64,000 nucleotides of DNA from positions 372,001 through 436,000 of the forward strand of contig JABMLP010000013.1 of NCBI GenBank assembly GCA_013176395.1, in the 5' to 3' direction. The DNA comes from Venturia oleaginea. Its lineage: Eukaryota > Ascomycota > Dothideomycetes > Venturiales > Venturiaceae. The first letter of the stretch is position 1. The number at the start of each line of letters is the position of its first letter. Position numbers and translations under genes: made by a program. This document shows positions 1 to 10,246 of this stretch, one piece after another. The notes under the pieces are model-generated. The model ran no database searches. It was not told the origin of the DNA and saw only the letters and a list, made by a program, of their open reading frames with translations.

Positions 1-1
1 C

Positions 2-3000
2 GCACAGCTTCAGAAAGGTAATTCCACCGATCTTGAGGTCCTCGAGGAGCTGGTCGAAAACATGGCAGGCATCAAGCCGGACACCAATTGGTCTGAGGAA
101 CAATGTCTTGCCATGGCTGGACGACCACTACTTCAATCTCAGACACTGAAGACTCTCGCCGATACTCGGCATCTCTCACAGCCAGCTTCGAATCGTCTTA
201 TGCATGCATTGACGAGAAGCGGGTTGGCAGGACAACTTCTCGTGGCCATTGCTCGAGAGCGACAGAACTACATGGACAAAGCTGTCCAGGAAGGCGCGCC
301 AGTCAAGGTCATGAGTCGCAATCTGTCGAAAATTCAAGATGCTTTTGTTCAATACCTCGATATGCTTCGCTTCCTCCTTCCGACCCACGAATTCGACAAA
401 CAAGTTCCCAATTTGGCCGAGCTGCTCTCACGTTATGGAATCGATGTGTCGGTGGCTTTCGCCATCTGTCGACCAAGTATCCAATACCTCATGGAAGAGT
501 CTGACAAAGCGGAGGATGCTGCAAAGGCAGGAGAAAAGAAGGAACAAACACCCAGTACAACTGCCACCACGGCCGTGACGAATGGTGACGTGGAAATGGC
601 CGATGCAACAAGCCAGGACACAACGGTGTCCAAAATTAATGGCGTGAACGGTACGCAGTCAAAAGACGTCGAGATGAAGGAAATCTCACAACCAGCAACC
701 CCGTCGTCGAGTGGCGATGTTAGCAAACCAAACGTGCCAATTCATCCTGTTCTGCAGAACCTGATGGACAGCCTCAGAAATACGCTTTCGGAAGAACAGC
801 TCGACTCAATCAGTTTGTCGTTCTATGTACGCTTCTGGCAACTGTCACTTGGCGACTTGATGGCACCTCGTTACGAAGTGGAGATCAGCAAAATCAGGGA
901 GCAAATCAAGGGACTGTCTTCCGGAAGAGACAAGGCTAGACTCCAGAAGGTGGAGACGGGCCTCGGTGCTGAAGCTGCGAAGCACATGAAGCATGTCATG
1001 GTCGTCAGGAAGAATATCATGGCCGGCGAGCGCAAGATTTGGTTTGTGGAGTTTCCACCCGAGAAGCAGGACGCGTTGATGGACGCCATCATACAGGAGT
1101 GCTTCATTCCACGTCTAACTTTATCGCCAATTGACGCGACATTCACGGCTAGGTTCATCTTCTGGATCCACAAGATGGGCACTCCTGGTTTCAAGACTAA
1201 GTATGTCCTCGACCGTATACTTCGCGCCGGAACTCTTCAAAGTCTCCTCTTCATGTGGACCGAGAAAGAGGCTAAGAACTTCAGTGTCTTCTTGAATGAG
1301 GTCTTGAAAGAGCTTCGCTTCTGGCACAACAAGTCTGAGATCTTTGAGAAAGAGGCATTGGGTCCTCAGAGAGACTTTCCCGGTTTCGCTACAGAGCTCC
1401 GAGAGGATGGTATGGGAAAGACTCACATTGATTTTGAAGACTTCCGTCGTGACTTATTCAAATGGCACTGCGAGATCAGCGCTGCCTTCAAAAAGCTCCT
1501 TAAGAGCGATGAATTCATGCGAATTCGCAACACTTTCCAGGTCCTTCAAGGCATCCACACGCAATTCCCAGCTCTCAACTTTCACGGAAAGGCCATTATT
1601 GAGAGCGTCACGACATTGTCAAAGGAGGATTCAAGAGAGGATATCAAACTGTCTGCTTCGTCGTTGCTGGCCAACATTCAGAGACTCCAGAAAGACTGGT
1701 TGCCCGTTCAGGCTTTCAGAAAGGTATGTATATTCGGTCAGACAACAGGCTTGAAGCCATCACTAACGTTGGCACAGAATGATTCTTCGGATGCTGCAGC
1801 AAATTGCACAGCCACAAAGGCAGCAGGCACAGCCAGCAGCAACGGCGCACATGCCGAGGACGGCGAAATTGACGATTCCAAAGTCGCCAACAAGTCTGCC
1901 CCAGCTTCGCAACTCGCTCCAGTAACCATAGAAGCGAATCATCTGCGACCTGACAGCGCTCGTGGAGGTCTTGCCCGAACTCCTGATGTTCAGTCAACCT
2001 CGGGAGCTAGACCAGCACTATCACAATTGAAACCCGACGTACCAGCTTTCACTCCTTCAGCGGCCATATCGTCCAATGCTCCTAAACCAGACCTCAACCG
2101 TTCTACTTCGTCGACAAATCTCCCTCCAGCAAGACCACCTCACAATCTACCCGCTCGACCAAATGGACCGATCCCTGGACGCGAGCGACTTTCACATCGC
2201 CCCGAACCACCACGCCCCGACAGCCACTCGGGTGAGACATATGGTCGATTAGACAGACCAACAGATGTACCTAGACCCGTGGATGTCCTTCCCAAGGAAC
2301 TCTTCCGCGACCGCTCCCCCGGAGCTCGCAGCAGAGGGAGAACACCAGAAGGCCACAGAGACCGGCGTGATCTTGGTCATGGGCCGTTGGACCGTCCGCG
2401 AGATCCAAGAGATGTCAGGGATCCACGAGACATCCATCCAAGAGATGCGAGGGACGTCGGAGGACTGCGTGATCCAAGAGAACCTAGAGATTATCCTGGT
2501 CCACGAGACTCACGGGGAAGAGGAATCACTTCCTTTCCGCGTGACCCACGGGATGAGCGAGAATGGGACCCCTCTCGAGGCAGAGGTAGAGTTGGTGTAG
2601 ATCCTCGTGGTCCACCCATACCATTTGATCCTCGTGAACGAGATCGTCAGCATCCGCCACACCCTCCAGCTGCACGAGCCCCAGATGTCGCTTCGCCAAG
2701 AGAAGCTCCACCCGCTGCAGGACCAGCTATCAATCCCGAGAGAGCTCGTTTGATGCAAGACCGCCCGGAACCTGCCGGACCAGCTGTGAATCCAGCGCGT
2801 GCTCAATTGATAGATCAAGGCGACCGTCGTCAAAACGATCGTGTTGCAACGCTGAAAAGCAAATTGGAAAAGGAGAGACAAGAAGTGCAGAACCGAGATC
2901 AACGAAACGCAAGACCGCCATCACCCCGCAGAGATGAACGTTCTTCAATTGGCGGAGGCCGTGGCGGATCTCATCGGGATGAACGTGAACGCGAGCGTGA

Positions 3001-4564
3001 CGCTCCTCCTGATAGGTCTGCGCCTGTTTCCAACAATAACAAAGACAGAAGAGATGAAACCAGCGGGCCACCACCATCTGCTCCGAGAGTGGATCGTTTG
3101 GTGCAGGAAGGACAAGGACGTGGCCGAGAACTGTTCAATCAACCAGCACCGGCATCGCGTCCACCTCAGGATCCTAACCATGGCAGACTATCCCAAGCCA
3201 ATCAAGATCCAAACTACGGTCGCTTGAATTCGTCCACGTCCAATGAAACTCCCTTAGGACCACGCGGAGGCCGAGGAAATGGACAGGCGCGTGGAGGAGG
3301 TGGTGGTCGCAATTTTACAGCCCCAGCTCCCTCCGGTCCGCGCAGCATGGATTCAACAGCATCACCAGCCGTTCCATCTTCTCCTAGTCACGACAGAGCG
3401 CCTCCAACTGGCCCAGCGGCCGCCGCGCCTCCTGCTTCGGCACCACATGGCCCAGCTGCCGACCAAATTCACCCAAGCAGACTTCGAAATCTGCCACCGA
3501 ATTTGCACACAAACATTCCAGCCGGACCTTCTAGTCAAGGCAGCAATGCTACATCGCCCTTCACTCCACACGGACCTCGAGGCTCCGGCGGTCGGCCTAC
3601 TCCTAGCATAGGCAACATGGCAGGTCCATCTCCTACCGCTAGATATAATCCTGCTCCTTCTGGGCCTGGAATGGGACAGCGTGGAAACAGACTCATGGCA
3701 AACATCACCGGCACTTTGAGACAAGCAAACGAAGAGACGGGACCTATGATTCGTGGACGCGCATCTACGGGTAGATTGGGAAGCTCTCAGCAACAGAGTG
3801 CTCCACAGTCTCCTGTCATACCCCAGCCAACTTCCAATCCACCATCCAGGCAAGATGCGCAGTCATTCCATGGGGACTCAAAGGGCAGACCTGACCTTAT
3901 GGCTGATCGCATGAACAAGGTGGCTGCTGAAGGCAATGATACGCCAAGCCCGTCAGGAAGTGGTGGACACGATGATCGGTCGGACAGCAAGGGTGGACGC
4001 AACCGCAGTGGAAGACACGAGAGCGAGAGAGGCTCAAGGCGCCATCGTAGCAGGTCGAGAAGCCCTCGCCGTGATTCTACGGACAAGCCACCGAGACGCG
4101 ATGACCCACCGAGATCTAGTACAGATGATCGTCGTGATCGCGACAAGACTGCAAGCGACCGTGACCGTGACCGTGATCGCGACACTCACGGCAGCAGTAG
4201 CCGTCGTCGCGGAGGACACAACGATCACGAGCGAGACCGCGAACCTCGTGAATCACGTGGGGGAGAGCGAGACAGTCGACATGGTGATAGTAGACGTTCT
4301 AGAGACGAGCCACGCGGTGGGCCTCCTAGAAATGATGAGCCGCCACTAAGACGTGGAACAGCTATCTGGGATGGTCATGGTCCTCGACCCCCCACTCCGC
4401 CGCCTCCACCACCACCGCCTGCAAATGGTGACTCCAGAAGTGGACGGGGTGGAGACAAGAAGGATGACAGAGACAGGAGAGATGGTGGCGGAAGAGACAG
4501 AAAGCGCAACAGAGGCGGAGGAGAGGGTGATGGACCTGACAGTAAGAGGAGACGAGGTCCTTGA
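2..4564 (+). CDS. THO2: THO complex subunit 2 (THO2/THOC2-like), 5'-truncated by window edge
   Basis: Large subunit of the nuclear THO complex, which couples transcription elongation to mRNA export. The reading frame is open from base 2, before the first ATG at 62, so the N-terminus lies outside the window. Counted from that ATG, residues about 1-150 resemble the Thoc2 N-terminal domain and about 225-560 the conserved Tho2 C-terminal helical domain (start HPVLQNLMDSL). The rest is low-complexity Arg/Asp/Pro/Gly-rich tail with RDPRD repeats (bases about 2390-2560), an RS-like patch (RSRSRSPRR) and a proline run. An intron at 1724-1777 (GTATGT...CACTAAC...CACAG) is 54 nt, a multiple of three without a stop, so retention keeps the frame and adds 18 residues. 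Family assignment is firm; the tail is typical of fungal THO2 and poorly conserved. Confidence 0.88.
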   Translation, partial: AQLQKGNSTDLEVLEELVENMAGIKPDTNWSEEQCLAMAGRPLLQSQTLKTLADTRHLSQPASNRLMHALTRSGLAGQLLVAIARERQNYMDKAVQEGAPVKVMSRNLSKIQDAFVQYLDMLRFLLPTHEFDKQVPNLAELLSRYGIDVSVAFAICRPSIQYLMEESDKAEDAAKAGEKKEQTPSTTATTAVTNGDVEMADATSQDTTVSKINGVNGTQSKDVEMKEISQPATPSSSGDVSKPNVPIHPVLQNLMDSLRNTLSEEQLDSISLSFYVRFWQLSLGDLMAPRYEVEISKIREQIKGLSSGRDKARLQKVETGLGAEAAKHMKHVMVVRKNIMAGERKIWFVEFPPEKQDALMDAIIQECFIPRLTLSPIDATFTARFIFWIHKMGTPGFKTKYVLDRILRAGTLQSLLFMWTEKEAKNFSVFLNEVLKELRFWHNKSEIFEKEALGPQRDFPGFATELREDGMGKTHIDFEDFRRDLFKWHCEISAAFKKLLKSDEFMRIRNTFQVLQGIHTQFPALNFHGKAIIESVTTLSKEDSREDIKLSASSLLANIQRLQKDWLPVQAFRKVCIFGQTTGLKPSLTLAQNDSSDAAANCTATKAAGTASSNGAHAEDGEIDDSKVANKSAPASQLAPVTIEANHLRPDSARGGLARTPDVQSTSGARPALSQLKPDVPAFTPSAAISSNAPKPDLNRSTSSTNLPPARPPHNLPARPNGPIPGRERLSHRPEPPRPDSHSGETYGRLDRPTDVPRPVDVLPKELFRDRSPGARSRGRTPEGHRDRRDLGHGPLDRPRDPRDVRDPRDIHPRDARDVGGLRDPREPRDYPGPRDSRGRGITSFPRDPRDEREWDPSRGRGRVGVDPRGPPIPFDPRERDRQHPPHPPAARAPDVASPREAPPAAGPAINPERARLMQDRPEPAGPAVNPARAQLIDQGDRRQNDRVATLKSKLEKERQEVQNRDQRNARPPSPRRDERSSIGGGRGGSHRDERERERDAPPDRSAPVSNNNKDRRDETSGPPPSAPRVDRLVQEGQGRGRELFNQPAPASRPPQDPNHGRLSQANQDPNYGRLNSSTSNETPLGPRGGRGNGQARGGGGGRNFTAPAPSGPRSMDSTASPAVPSSPSHDRAPPTGPAAAAPPASAPHGPAADQIHPSRLRNLPPNLHTNIPAGPSSQGSNATSPFTPHGPRGSGGRPTPSIGNMAGPSPTARYNPAPSGPGMGQRGNRLMANITGTLRQANEETGPMIRGRASTGRLGSSQQQSAPQSPVIPQPTSNPPSRQDAQSFHGDSKGRPDLMADRMNKVAAEGNDTPSPSGSGGHDDRSDSKGGRNRSGRHESERGSRRHRSRSRSPRRDSTDKPPRRDDPPRSSTDDRRDRDKTASDRDRDRDRDTHGSSSRRRGGHNDHERDREPRESRGGERDSRHGDSRRSRDEPRGGPPRNDEPPLRRGTAIWDGHGPRPPTPPPPPPPPANGDSRSGRGGDKKDDRDRRDGGGRDRKRNRGGGEGDGPDSKRRRGP

Positions 4565-7467
4565 TCTCATAAATCAATACACGGTGGATAAATTTCTTCG
4601 ATTCTTTTCATGTTGTTTGTGGGCTATTTGGGTTTCAAAAATTGACGAGCGTCATTTGTCTATTCTGCTGGGGTTTTTATCTCGTATCATCACCCAGCAC
4701 TCGGTTCGATGGGTATTTGCATTGCCCCGGCGTTCTCTCCGTCTCTCTTTGAGTAGTAGGCATGGGCGCACGAAATTTGCGAGAGCTAGATTGAGAATGT
4801 CTCTGAATGGACGGGTTGGAGACGGAATTTCATACCACATCTGTTTGTTATACTAGTAAAATGGGGACGCGTCGTTGTAGTTGAACCAAAGAGATGTATA
4901 CTTTGTTAACAGTCTCGATCTCCAGGTGGCTATTTGTGAGTTGCTGATACTGCTGTGGATCGTTTGGACATCAGTACGTGTTCATGTCAAGTATAGTCAG
5001 TCCAAGGTAGGTTTCTGGCAAAACCGGTGCCTACATATCAAAAGCCAAATTTTTCTTTCAAGGGACTGGCGTGGCAGGTGGTGGTGGAGCAGTACGGGCG
5101 CGATTGTTGGTGGGCTCTGGCTGAGGTGAGTAGGGGAATGGTGGTCTGCTCATACGTAGAATATGCTTCAGCTTTTCTGACTTCCAAGTAATGCTGCTTG
5201 CAATTTCCCGGGTATTTGGAGCATGTCTGGGATTCCTTCGTGCGCTTTGTCGCAAGATGTGAATATCCAACACGTGATTTTGGCTTTTTGATCATCCCTT
5301 CTATTCTGAAGCTACTATGATCGCCATTAGGGTTCTTTGGAGATGGGGTGATGAATGATTAGTCTGTCGATACTGGCTTCTGTTGCAAGAGAAAGAGATA
5401 TTTTTAGCGGTCGTGACAGCGACAGGCTGAAGAATTAGAAGAGCAAGCACTGTAGAAAGCCATGTGCTACTCTATAGACTCGTATGGGGGTGAGCCTGGT
5501 GTGTCTCTTGATTAATTGGAATCACTTTCCTCTCATAGGTCAATTACGCAAATGTCGTGCCCCTTTTTTGGCATGCTCTTGCTAGGTTGCTGTTCAGTCT
5601 GCTGTTGCTGCTGCTGGTCCAAACTTAGACGCTTTCGAAGAAGACTTGGATGGGAATATATAGCTTATGGCCATCGGGATCGCAATAACATGAAGCCCCT
5701 CAAGCCTGCAACATGGGGAGCGTTGTTTGTCCCAAACTGATGGTTTTCAATGTCGTCAAGCAAAGTGATATGGAACCGTTGTGAAGCCAAATTTCGAAGA
5801 TGGCCTACGATACGTTTAGGGGCCTGGTGACTTCACAAAAGTAGAAATGGTTGCGGGAGGGGACCTCATTACCTTCGATTCTGGTGGTTGTGTGTATTCG
5901 ACAAGTCGAAACAAGCTACGACTAAAAGCATGGATTGCGCAGCTCGCGGCGGTATCTTCGGAGCTCTCGAGATCCATGGTCTTGGTTTTCACTCTGCCTC
6001 CTGAGATCTTTAAGTGATCCCTGAACATTTCACCTGTCATCTCGATTCCGGGTCCCCGGGCTCCGATCTACAATCCTCATTGGTTGAGATGAAGTCATAC
6101 TTCGTGGGATAAATGAATGCTTTTGTTCTTGGTTGTTCTTGGAGTATCTTGGGAGTTCTTGGATATACATGATTTTCCTTGCATATAAATAGACGCTGAT
6201 CCTTATAGTGCGTGTTGTCGATCTGGTAAAGGTCCGATTAGAATAGGTGAGGGATGCTTGTTGATATGTTGCGGCGAGATGTTGCGGCGAGATGTCTTGG
6301 TTCACAAGGATGGCAAACATCTGGAATCGAGGCTGAGAGTGGGCCAGATCAATCATAGCGATCTTATCAGTGAATAATAGATTCGATATGTAAGAGATTG
6401 CGAAGACTGAAAATTGTTTGGTGTTCTGAAGCGCCGAGATTCGGAACAAAAAGCAAGGCAGCAGAAATTCGTGTGTTCGAGAGAACACGTCTCCGCGCCC
6501 CTATCTAAATTTTGATCGAACTATACGGCATAGGTGATGTTGCCTCATGTCAAAGAGAACGAGAGTTTGTGGGTACTAGAGATTGTTGGTTGCACACATC
6601 ATGGGTAAAGAAGTGAGTGGGTTTGGATATTTCTAACGGAACCTGGAACCTATAGACAAGCCGAAAGAGTTGCTAATCTCTAGTTGGCCAGTATCGAGTT
6701 TGAAAATTCGAAGAGTTGGAGCAAGAAATTTGTATGACTTCTGGTACGGTTGAGCGATACATTTCTCCAAAATGCCATTAAGGTTGTTCGAAAGCCGGAA
6801 GAACGGTATTTTGGAGCAAACTTCGTTACGTCTAGAAGCAGACCGTGTGAAGAGGATGATAAAAGAACCAGTTTTGGGAGAAAGAATGCAAAGATGTATC
6901 CGAATAGAAAGAAAAACATGTCCAAGAAAATCTTCATGATTGGTGAAACATATTGAGGAAGTTTCGCATATCTGGAATAGGACTTCGATTGAAGATTGCA
7001 ACGACAAAAACGGCATCGGAATTCGAGTCGTGGCCATAGCATTATGTGTCCCGAGAATATAAGCACAATGGAACTTGATATAACGCATTGTTTTTAGCGA
7101 TGATTACACGCATTACTCCGCAAGACTATTTGGCGGTGGAGAGTGAAGAGCTGGGCAGCCAGCCTCCCGTTTACCCTTTCCTGGCTCTCATATGGCGGTA
7201 GAGAACTTCAGGAGTGTAATCGTGTGTTGGTGAATCATCAGATATTTAACGCTTGGAAGAATGGCTCGGAAAAAGGAAGGAAGAACGCGAGAACGAGCGA
7301 ATAAGCTCCAAAGGATAGGAAACAACCTCTTCAACGAACAGTGAAAAGATATTATTTGTAAAGCGCAGCGGGGAAATAACATATACAATACCCTTTTCGC
7401 AAACTAACGTAATGTCCCCTTGGTGTACGGTTTCCAATTCACCTCTTTCAGCCTTCCGACCAGCTAA
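4565..7467. other. intergenic, no gene recognised
   Basis: About 2.9 kb downstream of THO2. Only short scattered frames are seen, without homology I recognise or convincing splice structure. The first few hundred bases are presumably the THO2 3' UTR. Confidence 0.5.
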
Positions 7468-7569
7468 CTCCCACAAAGGTAGTCGGTTATCACGTCGGTC
7501 TCATATTCTATATGAACATTCCCAGAATGTGTAATCCGAAGGCCGCGAGTTCGATTCTCGCAGGAGACA
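7468..7569 (+). tRNA. intron-containing elongator tRNA-Met(CAT)-like gene, 5' half degenerate
   Basis: The 3' half is a clean tRNA: T-arm GCGAG-TTCGATT-CTCGC (7545-7561) followed by AGGAGAC and the discriminator A at 7569. The anticodon arm is TCGG-T-CTCATA-A-T-CCGA with anticodon CAT. It carries the unpaired U31/U39 that I recall from yeast elongator tRNA-Met. A 28-nt intron (7504-7531) sits after position 37, the canonical place. The 5' half does not fold: only about three of seven acceptor pairs form, and the D-stem is mismatched although the D-loop AGTCGGTTA is present. The B box is good and the A box weak. It is more likely a pseudogene or damaged copy than a working tRNA; the 5' end is approximate. 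Confidence 0.6.
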
Positions 7570-7990
7570 ATGTCCACGATCAAACGATTTTTTAATAATG
7601 TGTTTTCTTTTTACCTGTGTTCGGGTGAAAATAGGTTTTTGGTATCGAGATGTATTACAAATGTAGATGGTGGGAATGTTAAAACCTTGCGGAATTCTTT
7701 GCCCCACTTCTATCCATCTTACTAGCAGTCTTCAAATCCGGAATCGTGTCGTGTGCCTTGCAGTTCTCAAAGCGGGGAGGGCGGAAGAAATTTTCATCAT
7801 CGTTGCGAAGATCTTTGACACATCATGCTGATTCACGAACTTTGTCGGAGTAAGCACCATAACCTTTCTTAGAATTATAAGGAAAAGGAATAAGCGGGGG
7901 CGCATTATTCATGATGAGGAGAACTTGATCACAACTATCTGCCCAGGACATCCAACCAGTCACATATCAGTATACAAATCAATGCTCTCG
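7570..7990. other. intergenic, nothing recognised
   Basis: No gene, repeat or RNA recognised between the tRNA-like sequence and the coding-like minus-strand block. Confidence 0.4.
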
Positions 7991-9080
7991 ACGCAAAGGA
8001 GCGCTTCGACGGCTTGTCATGTTGAACGCAAGACCGAAGTCAATTTGTGTTCAGAGATTGCCAGAGAAAGTTCAATATCGAAGTGGAGTGCGAAGAAAGC
8101 TGTGGAAGACGTTGCCTCGTCTCCGAAGAGTATGCTGATCCGGCCCCGCCCTGCAGCCTCAAAAATGAGTGCCAAATCCTCCCGTTCCTGGTAGAACAGC
8201 GCTGAAGACGGTTGAAAAAGTGCCGAGAACAAGATTCATCAAGTCGCCTCCGCTGCCTACTCTGAAGACAATTGAACAATTATCGCCTTCAAACTCGCGC
8301 ACTTCCAGGCAGTCCATGTGGATAGCAGGGCGCTCTTTGGAGCAGGTTGTGCACAGGGCTACTTCCCAACGGACCTGCGCTACATCGTTGCGGTCTTTCA
8401 GACCAAAAGCACAGCCATCAATCCTTGCGGGAAATATCGCCAGATCGTGCTGGATCTCTGCGAGGGTATCCAGGTCGTGGTGCAGAACTCGAAGGGAGCA
8501 TCGAGTGTTGTTGTTTAAGTCAACGCGAACGGCGCTTCCAGGCTTCCAGCCGTGAAGGCATACGAGTTTTGAAACTACCGTGGTACTTGGCATGGAAAAA
8601 GTCTGCCCAGATGGGTACTATGTATGCGCGGGATGTTTGTGTAGACCCTGCTACTCTTCCAGTCGGTACCAATGCTCAGCGCTATGCCCTGCTTGGCTTC
8701 TCGAAACTACTGCGAACCTGGCTTTTGTATCGCGCGTCTGCTTTTTCATAGATCCGTCAATAGATTTCAGGAGATTGCTTTTAACATGGCCTGCAATGAT
8801 CGCCATAAAGTTGTGGAAATGAAAGATTTACCCGTTTTTTGCTATGCTAAAGAAAACGATGGTGATGCAGTCGAGTGGTGGCCCGAGAAGGAAGAAAAGC
8901 TTCATGTTGAGCGTTCACGATGGCATTCTCGCCTATGGTACCTACATGCGATGGAAATGCACTTGCTCGTCTTGCTGGGGGCTCTGTCAGATCCGAACAG
9001 ACGTCCGAATGGTCAGCAATTGGCATGCCAGGCTCACTTCCAGAATAAGGAGCTACTTCGGTCGAGTTATCCCCCAGGCG
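7991..9080 (-). pseudogene. coding-like but broken minus-strand sequence, unknown family
   Basis: Several minus-strand frames read like protein but do not join into one ORF. The longest runs from 8593 to 8159 (144 codons, containing NNTRCSLRVLHHDLDTLAEI). It is followed in another frame (8232-8017) by a segment containing ALFYQEREDLALIFEAAGRG, and preceded upstream (about 9080-8860) by a stop-free stretch containing GMPIADHSDVCSDLTEPPAR. The pieces are separated by stops, and I could not find a set of GT-AG introns that restores a continuous protein. I do not recognise the family. It may be a decayed gene, or a multi-exon gene that I cannot resolve; boundaries are rough. Confidence 0.25.
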
Positions 9081-10040
9081 TCAGGCTAGGCTAGCCGCAG
9101 TGGGCTGCTCAACCACTTTTGTCTCCAGAAGTTACAGGTGGTCAGGTCTTGGACAAGCATGAATTGGATGCGGGAAATACGACAGTGCATCTCAATTCTT
9201 CTTCTTGTGGAACCGAGGGCGACGCTCAAGATTACAAGAAGATTACCACGATGAATGACTGGGTCAGATAGCAGAACTAAAGCTATCGGTATCAGCCTTG
9301 TATCAATGGCAGCGACGCGGGATGGAGCGCCGTTTCTACGCTAGAAGATGAGTTCTTCCATGGAGAAGCGTGATTCGCTTCCCCGATGGAGATGATTCGG
9401 CCGGCGTAACGCCGTTGACTGCGAGCGAATTTCGCGGGCTGACGTGAATGAATGGCCTCTATTGCGACAGTTGCGACAGTGACAGACACAGACACAGAAC
9501 AGGATCCTGATGGGCGGTGGGACAATGGTCATGGTTCATCTGGGCCATGAAAAATCAAGCAAGTGCTCTGCAGCTAAGCAATACAAGCTTTGCGGCGGCA
9601 AGTCGGCCGCAAGCTTTAACAAGCAAAAAAGGGAGCTTGGAGCAGCCGCGCCCGTGAACGAGTGTCACGCTAGAGGGCGATCATCTCGGAACGTCATTGC
9701 TGCACACCCACGACCTCGCCCACTCCAGTGTGGTCCTCCCCACCGGCGGGAGCCTTGATTCGCTCTTGACCTCGAAAACCAAGGCGGCCGAGGGCAGTCG
9801 ACGACTGTCCAAGGCAGTCGGCGCGAGTCGGCGCGAGTCGGTGCAGAGGCGAGTCTGAGCAGGAGGCTAGCAGGGAGGGAGAACTGTCGACCGATCACGC
9901 ATCCAGGTCGGTGGCTGCATACGCACCCTCTCCAGAGCAACCACTGGTACCTCTAAGATTAACACTGGAGCGCGGATCAAGCGGCGCGTTGAGCGATTTT
10001 CCCCCTTCCGACGTCAACAAAGCGCGGATAGCAATTTTTA
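9081..10040. other. intergenic, contains a small GC-rich tandem repeat
   Basis: No gene recognised. A short tandem array of AGTCGGCGCG (about 2.5 copies, 9816-9840) lies about 400 bp upstream of the H+-ATPase start. Most of this stretch is probably distal promoter of that gene. Confidence 0.4.
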
Positions 10041-10046
10041 CGGTAA

Positions 10047-10064
10047 CCAATTTTATCTTATAAA
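10047..10064 (+). promoter_or_regulatory. CCAAT and TATA-like elements of the H+-ATPase promoter
   Basis: CCAAT at 10047-10051 and TATAAA at 10059-10064 lie about 180 nt before the ATG at 10247. They are followed by a pyrimidine-rich leader (about 10180-10215), typical of strongly expressed fungal genes. Inferred from sequence only. Confidence 0.45.
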
Positions 10065-10246
10065 CCTACCGTCCCACCAACAAGTAGCTGAAGTTTGACG
10101 ACCACGCCTACCCGGATCTCCCACCTGCCTTTCGCTTTGGATGTGACGATACCGGCTGAAACGTACAGCTAAAGGTCTTTCACAGTCCTTCCCTCTCCTC
10201 TTCTTCACCCTCATCGCCAATTACTCCTGGAAGGACCCCAATCACC

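Noticed and set aside
3362..3853. 163-codon minus-strand ORF
   Set aside because: Shadow of the biased THO2 tail; Arg/Ser-rich nonsense.
6030..7088. Minus-strand ORFs of 128-152 codons
   Set aside because: AT-rich, hydrophobic/aromatic composition typical of chance frames; no recognisable domain.
8169..8555. 128-codon plus-strand ORF
   Set aside because: Antisense to the more protein-like minus-strand frame; Arg/Ser-rich shadow composition.
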